NCBI GenBank assembly: GCA_025997715.1
Contig: BNUY01000118.1
Coordinates: 1-10,051, forward strand
Reading direction: 5' to 3'
DNA from: Spirochaetia bacterium
GTDB lineage: Bacteria; Spirochaetota; Spirochaetia; Treponematales; Breznakiellaceae
Length of the DNA stretch: 10,051 nt
Below the pieces are notes generated by a model, which saw only the letters and a program-made list of their open reading frames with translations, was not told the origin of the DNA and did not search any database. The position numbers were made by a program, and so were the translations under genes. This document shows, piece by piece, positions 6,459 through 10,051 of the stretch (position 1 is its first letter; the number at the start of each line of letters is the position of its first letter).

Positions 6459-7907
6459 ATGAAAAGGCTTTTTAGTATTTTTACGATTGTTGTGGGCTTT
6501 ATGCTGCCTCTCTACACACTTTCCGCCCAAAGCGGAATCGGTGGACGCTATGCCCTGGTAATCGGCGAGGGCGGTTATCAATACATGAAACCCGTCCTCA
6601 CCAATCCCTTAAACGATGCGGACGATATGACTACCGCGTTACGGAGTTTAGGCTTTACCGTTGACCTTCTAAAAGACGCAAGCCTCCGTGATATAAACAT
6701 CGCCGTAACCCGCTTAAAGGAAAACCTGGCGCAATCCCCCGACAACTACGGTTTCTTTTATTATGCCGGCCATGGTATGCAATCGGAGGGAAAAAACTAT
6801 CTGCTTCCCGCCGAAGCGCGGATTAGCACGGCAGCCGACCTCCGGCGAACAGCATTAGACGTTCAAAATGTCTACGAGGAACTTCGCGCCGCCGGGAATG
6901 CCCTCAACGTTGTTGTCCTTGACGCCTGCCGTAACAACCCGTTTGCGCGGGCCATATCCCTCACGGAAGACGGCCAATTGGCCCAGGGCTTGGCGGCAGT
7001 GGTGTATCAACCGGCAAACAGCGTGATCGTGTACGCCACCGCAGCGGGCGAAACAGCCAGCGATGGTTCAGGGCGCAACGGCCTTTTTACCGGCAAACTG
7101 CTTGCCAACTTAAAAAAAACCAACCTTGAAGTGCTGGAAGTATTCCGTGAAACCGCCGATGCGGTTCAAACAGAAAGCGGCAATACACAAATCCCCGCAA
7201 TCTTTTCCGCCTTTCATAAACACGCCTATTTCCAAAAAGGAAAAACCGCACAAACAAAAACCACGCCGGTACTAGCGGCTGCCCCGGTTACCATAGAACC
7301 GCGGGCGCCGGGCCGTCCCGTGTGGGTTGACCAGCCCCTCAAATATGCACAGGCAAATTTTGAAACCACCGCACGCACAACAAATGCAACCCCGGAATGG
7401 TATTATGCCGTAGGCATATCAACACGAACCACAACGGAACAGCGGGCACGGACCCGTGCGCAGCAGAACGTCCAGATGGACGCCGCATCGAACGTTGCTT
7501 CAGACTTTAAGGCGCGCATAGACATCACCGAACATTCGACCTTCAAGGATGGCGACATTGAAGATTGCGAACGCCTCATCGAGACCGCTATTACCAATTC
7601 AATAAAAACCCGTGTGCCGCGTTTTGAAATACTTGAATGGTATATTGATAAGGGGAACGAAGCGGGAAAAGACTGGTATAACGCCTATGTTCTGGTTCAT
7701 TTTTCACGCAGTGATATGATAAACGTGATCAACAAAATTGACCCCGAAAAAGTGGTAGACACCCTCGTAAGCGAAGCCCAGCGAAACAAAGTAATCCCGG
7801 CAAACGCCCAATTATCGGCGCGGGACAAATCCGCAATGGTGGAAATGTTTATTGAAATACGCGAGTATGCAAGCGAAGGCGTAGAAAAAGGGCTGTCGGG
7901 GTATTAG
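6459..7907 (+). CDS. Exported caspase-like (peptidase C14) protein with LPP20-like C-terminal domain
   Basis: The ATG at 6459 follows GAAGGAG (6446-6452); an in-frame GTG at 6444 lies before it and is rejected. The signal peptide (1-24) ends LSA-Q. Residues 29-270 form a caspase-hemoglobinase (C14) domain: RYALVIGEGGYQ (30-41), LNDADDMTTALRSLGF (51-66), FFYYAGHG with catalytic His105, and VVVLDACRNNPF with catalytic Cys157, followed by VIVYATAAGETASDG and NGLFTGKLL. Both catalytic residues are present, so it may be active; bacterial members usually cut after Arg/Lys. A linker leads to an LPP20-like region (about 288-460) with P-x-W near 289 and EWYYAVGIS (313-321), as in outer-membrane lipoproteins, although this protein has no lipobox. 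Export of a caspase-like enzyme fused to this domain is the notable point. Substrate unknown. Confidence 0.85.
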   Translation: MKRLFSIFTIVVGFMLPLYTLSAQSGIGGRYALVIGEGGYQYMKPVLTNPLNDADDMTTALRSLGFTVDLLKDASLRDINIAVTRLKENLAQSPDNYGFFYYAGHGMQSEGKNYLLPAEARISTAADLRRTALDVQNVYEELRAAGNALNVVVLDACRNNPFARAISLTEDGQLAQGLAAVVYQPANSVIVYATAAGETASDGSGRNGLFTGKLLANLKKTNLEVLEVFRETADAVQTESGNTQIPAIFSAFHKHAYFQKGKTAQTKTTPVLAAAPVTIEPRAPGRPVWVDQPLKYAQANFETTARTTNATPEWYYAVGISTRTTTEQRARTRAQQNVQMDAASNVASDFKARIDITEHSTFKDGDIEDCERLIETAITNSIKTRVPRFEILEWYIDKGNEAGKDWYNAYVLVHFSRSDMINVINKIDPEKVVDTLVSEAQRNKVIPANAQLSARDKSAMVEMFIEIREYASEGVEKGLSGY

Positions 7908-7929
7908 GACGGAAGACAAAGGGGCTTGT

Positions 7930-8685
7930 ATGAAAAAGTTTTTATGGTGTTTAGTATTTGTGATGGCAGCGATTTTTGTTTCCGCCCAAACAGGCGGCAA
8001 TGCCGGGAGCGATACAAATCGCAGCGATACTGCCAATGACCTCGCAATCCAGAGACGCATACAGCGCCTCAAGATGCAGGGCCTCATCCCCCTGCGGTTT
8101 GCCAACGCCCTGGACGGCAGCCCTATTTCCGGCGCACTGGTAAAGATTGACGGCATAGGCAACTTTACCACTAACAACGAAGGGCTTATCACCTTTCCGG
8201 AACAGGAGGACGATTTTTACACCCTTACCTTTTCCAAACCAGGCTTTATTACCACGGCCATCATCTTCGAGGTAAAACTTTCCAATGTATTCAACGGCCG
8301 CTATTCGATTTCGCCGGACCTGCCGCGGGGATTCCGCATCGTGCTTGACTGGGGGGAGAAACCTTCCGACCTGGATCTGCACCTTGAAAAAAGCAGCCAA
8401 CCATCCGGTGATGGATATCACATTTCCTACTGGAACATGCATACCGCCGAAAATGAAGGTGCGGCCCTTGACCGTGATGACCAGGACAGCTACGGTCCGG
8501 AAACCATCACCATAGAGCGGAGCGGGACAGGAGCCGTCTACGATGTGTATGTCATCGACTATACATCAAGCGGGTCCGCAAGCTCCCGGGCCTTATCCCA
8601 GTCCGGCGCGGTGGTCCGGGTCTACGGGGACGGGCGGCTATTAAACACCTTTACTGTACCGCAGAACCGAAGCGGCAGCCGGTAG
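7930..8685 (+). CDS. Secreted carboxypeptidase-regulatory-like + YfaP/DUF2135-like protein
   Basis: The start at 7930 follows AAAGGGG (7918-7924), 22 nt after the caspase-like gene. The signal peptide (1-19/20) ends VSA-Q. Residues 52-130 (LIPLRFANALDGSPISGALV ... NNEGLITFP ... YTLTFSKPGF) look like a carboxypeptidase regulatory-like beta-sandwich. Residues 134-251 (FRIVLDWGEKPSDLDLHLEK, then YHISYWN, LDRDDQDSYGPETITIE, YDVYVIDYTS and SGAVVRVYGDG) match the pattern of the YfaP/DUF2135 group, whose LxW-xxxxDLDLH and D-xxxxxGPE segments are characteristic. Members are exported and may bind carbohydrate or protein. It is probably an accessory or structural partner in the array. No catalytic residues are evident. 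Confidence 0.75.
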   Translation: MKKFLWCLVFVMAAIFVSAQTGGNAGSDTNRSDTANDLAIQRRIQRLKMQGLIPLRFANALDGSPISGALVKIDGIGNFTTNNEGLITFPEQEDDFYTLTFSKPGFITTAIIFEVKLSNVFNGRYSISPDLPRGFRIVLDWGEKPSDLDLHLEKSSQPSGDGYHISYWNMHTAENEGAALDRDDQDSYGPETITIERSGTGAVYDVYVIDYTSSGSASSRALSQSGAVVRVYGDGRLLNTFTVPQNRSGSR

Positions 8686-8759
8686 GATGTGTGCAGGATA
8701 GAGCAGGGGACGGTAACCCCGGTGAACAGGGTGAATTAGGGATGAATAAGGAGAATTGC

Positions 8760-9764
8760 ATGAAAAAGCATCTGTTTTTATTTTGTATGGTTATCTTTAC
8801 CGGTACCATATGTTTTGCCCAGAATGCCGTATTACCCCGTCTGGCGGTGGTGAAATTTACCGGTGACGCAACGGAGCGGGATGCGAAAAGGGTGCGGGAC
8901 ATGGAGGAATCGGTGATGATAGACAGCGGCCACTACACCATCGTTTCCACCGACGATATTGACCAGATACTCGAACAGCAAAAAATCGCCCTCAGCAGTA
9001 TTGGAAGCGAGGATAACATCACGAAATTGAAACGGGAGAATATCCAATACATCGTAACCGGTACGGTGAACAGGGAGGCCGCCGAGAGTTTTGTATCCCT
9101 CAGAATGTTAGACGTGACAAATGCAAAGTTCATGCCGAATAGTCCCCGGGGTGTAGTCAATATGACAAGCATGACTACCATCTATCAAGGTGTAGGCGCT
9201 ATTGCAGCGGCTTTCCTCGCAAGCGGTGATAAAGTACAGTCAGGAAATAATGCGGCGCGTTCAGGCGGCGGCGGGCAGGTATATAAGATAGGCGACTTTG
9301 GCCCTGCCGGGGGTATCGTGTTTTATGACAAAGGGGTATTTTCCGCCGGATGGCGTTATTTAGAAGCGGCCCCGGCGGAGACGGAATGGAGCGGTGTGCA
9401 ATGGGGGGCGTATGTAAAAGACGTAAGCGGTACAAGCCTGGCTATAGGAAGTGGTAAGCGTAATACACAGGTAATAGTAGACCGGTTAAGGCAATTGAAC
9501 GAAACCGGACGGGCTGCGCAATTATGTACCACTCTTGACTTTGATGGCTTTAAGGATTGGTTTTTACCCAGCTGGGATGAGCTCAATTTGATGTATACCA
9601 ATCTAAAGGCTAAAGGATTGGGAGGGTTTCAAAATGCATGGTACTGGTCCTCGTCGGAGATCAATACTAATATCGCGTGGCTACAGATTTTCAGCGACGG
9701 CCTCAAGACCAGCATCTACGGCAAGGATATTACGATTTTCGTTCGTGCCGTTCGGGCTTTTTAA
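8760..9764 (+). CDS. Secreted CsgG-like / DUF1566 (Lcl-C, C-type-lectin-like) protein, copy 3
   Basis: The ATG at 8760 follows AAGGAG; earlier in-frame ATGs (8691, 8742) give no signal peptide. The signal peptide (1-20) ends CFA-Q. The CsgG-like region spans 27-150 (LAVVKF, VMIDSG, DIDQILEQQKIALSSIGS, NITKLKRENIQYIVTGTV) and is clearly closer to copy 1 than to copy 2. A Ser/Gly-rich linker (155-173) leads to the DUF1566-like domain: YKIGDFGPAGGIVFYDKG (175-192), WRYLEAAP, RAAQLC, DWFLPSWDELNLMYTNL (266-282), WYWSSSE (294-300), IAWLQIFSDG (305-314) and VRAVRAF. Residues 301-305 and 315-327, flanking FSDG, differ almost completely from the other copies. It is intact. Likely an exported ligand-binding protein; target unknown. 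Confidence 0.82.
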   Translation: MKKHLFLFCMVIFTGTICFAQNAVLPRLAVVKFTGDATERDAKRVRDMEESVMIDSGHYTIVSTDDIDQILEQQKIALSSIGSEDNITKLKRENIQYIVTGTVNREAAESFVSLRMLDVTNAKFMPNSPRGVVNMTSMTTIYQGVGAIAAAFLASGDKVQSGNNAARSGGGGQVYKIGDFGPAGGIVFYDKGVFSAGWRYLEAAPAETEWSGVQWGAYVKDVSGTSLAIGSGKRNTQVIVDRLRQLNETGRAAQLCTTLDFDGFKDWFLPSWDELNLMYTNLKAKGLGGFQNAWYWSSSEINTNIAWLQIFSDGLKTSIYGKDITIFVRAVRAF

Positions 9765-9765
9765 C

Positions 9766-9796
9766 CAGTTAACTATTTAGCTATTTAACTATTTAG
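9766..9796. repeat. CTATTTAR tandem repeat after copy 3
   Basis: There are about four units (cagttaa, ctatttag, ctatttaa, ctatttag) right after the stop codon. Arms accg (9801-9804) and cggt (9815-9818) around gtaaggc follow, echoing the spacer after copy 2 but with one more repeat unit. Confidence 0.6.
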
Positions 9797-9849
9797 TTTA
9801 ACCGTCGTAAGGCCCGGTCGAAAAACAACTGTTTACAGGAGTAATGAAA

Positions 9850-10051
9850 ATGAAAAAGATATCCTTCCTATTTATCGGTATCCTCACCGCCTTTTCTCTC
9901 CCCGCCCAACAGATCCCCCCCAACTGGGATCTAACCCCGCCGCGAGACACGGCAAACATAAAGTATGCCGTCGCAGGTTCATCAGATTCTTCGTCAACCG
10001 AACAGGCCGCATTCGAAAGCGCATTTCAGAATGCCAGGCTGTATTTTGCGA
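9850..10051 (+). CDS. Exported LPP20-like protein, 3'-truncated by the window end
   Basis: The ATG at 9850 is eight bases after AGGAG (9837-9841). ATG 9844 is in frame, but only two bases from the Shine-Dalgarno. The visible 67 residues are a signal peptide ending LPA-Q (1-20) and the start of a domain: PPNW (23-26), then IKYAVAGSSDSSSTEQAAFESAFQNARLYFA. The P-x-W, YAvG-S and T-E-Q-A...A-x-x-A pattern resembles the C-terminal LPP20-like region of the caspase-like protein (WYYAVGIST ... TEQRARTRAQQNVQMDA). It continues the same transcription unit. The rest of the protein is outside the window, so other domains cannot be judged. Confidence 0.7.
   Translation, partial: MKKISFLFIGILTAFSLPAQQIPPNWDLTPPRDTANIKYAVAGSSDSSSTEQAAFESAFQNARLYFA

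Noticed and set aside
1..10051. CRISPR arrays, tRNA or rRNA genes, a DGR reverse transcriptase
   Set aside because: No spaced direct repeats, cloverleaf or rRNA core sequences were seen, and no open frame shows RT motifs.

Overview
The window looks like chromosomal DNA from a spirochaete, most likely a termite-gut type Treponema (T. primitia / T. azotonutricium group). This is inferred from the moderate GC content, the run of exported proteins whose signal peptides end in Ala-Gln, the paralogous exported proteins ending in VRAVRAF, and an FdhD-type gene. It is not proven by any marker gene.

Layout. (1) 57-875 (+): an FdhD-like formate dehydrogenase accessory protein that lacks the usual CxxC pair; its last ten codons lie in a palindromic repeat (841-963). 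(2) 876-1090: a short convergent spacer with that repeat and a possible terminator. (3) 1091-1438 (-): a small XRE-type repressor. (4) 1439-1576: a divergent control region with a near-consensus promoter (TTGACA-16-TATAAA) covered by repeated CTAATGG-type dyads. (5) 1577 to beyond 10051 (+): eight closely spaced genes, all exported. They are a lipoprotein with three ~100-residue repeats, a CsgG-like/DUF1566 (Lcl-C, C-type-lectin-like) protein, a second copy broken by a ~130-bp multi-hairpin insertion, a CsgG/FlgO-like + DUF4384 protein, a caspase-like (C14) protein with an LPP20-like tail, a carboxypeptidase-regulatory + YfaP/DUF2135-like protein, a third CsgG-like/DUF1566 paralogue, and the start of another LPP20-like protein.

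How it may work together. The divergent XRE gene probably represses its own region and the first promoter of the array, so the exported set is probably made conditionally. The array pairs envelope domains (CsgG-like, LPP20-like, DUF4384) with recognition-type lectin-fold domains and a His/Cys protease that would act outside the cytoplasm. The three lectin-fold paralogues are mosaics: two share a nearly identical C-terminal half but have diverged N-terminal halves, and all three differ most just before the shared VRAVRAF end. This fits a diversifying cell-surface or periplasmic recognition/proteolysis module. The function itself is inference; no member has a known phenotype that can be read from the sequence.
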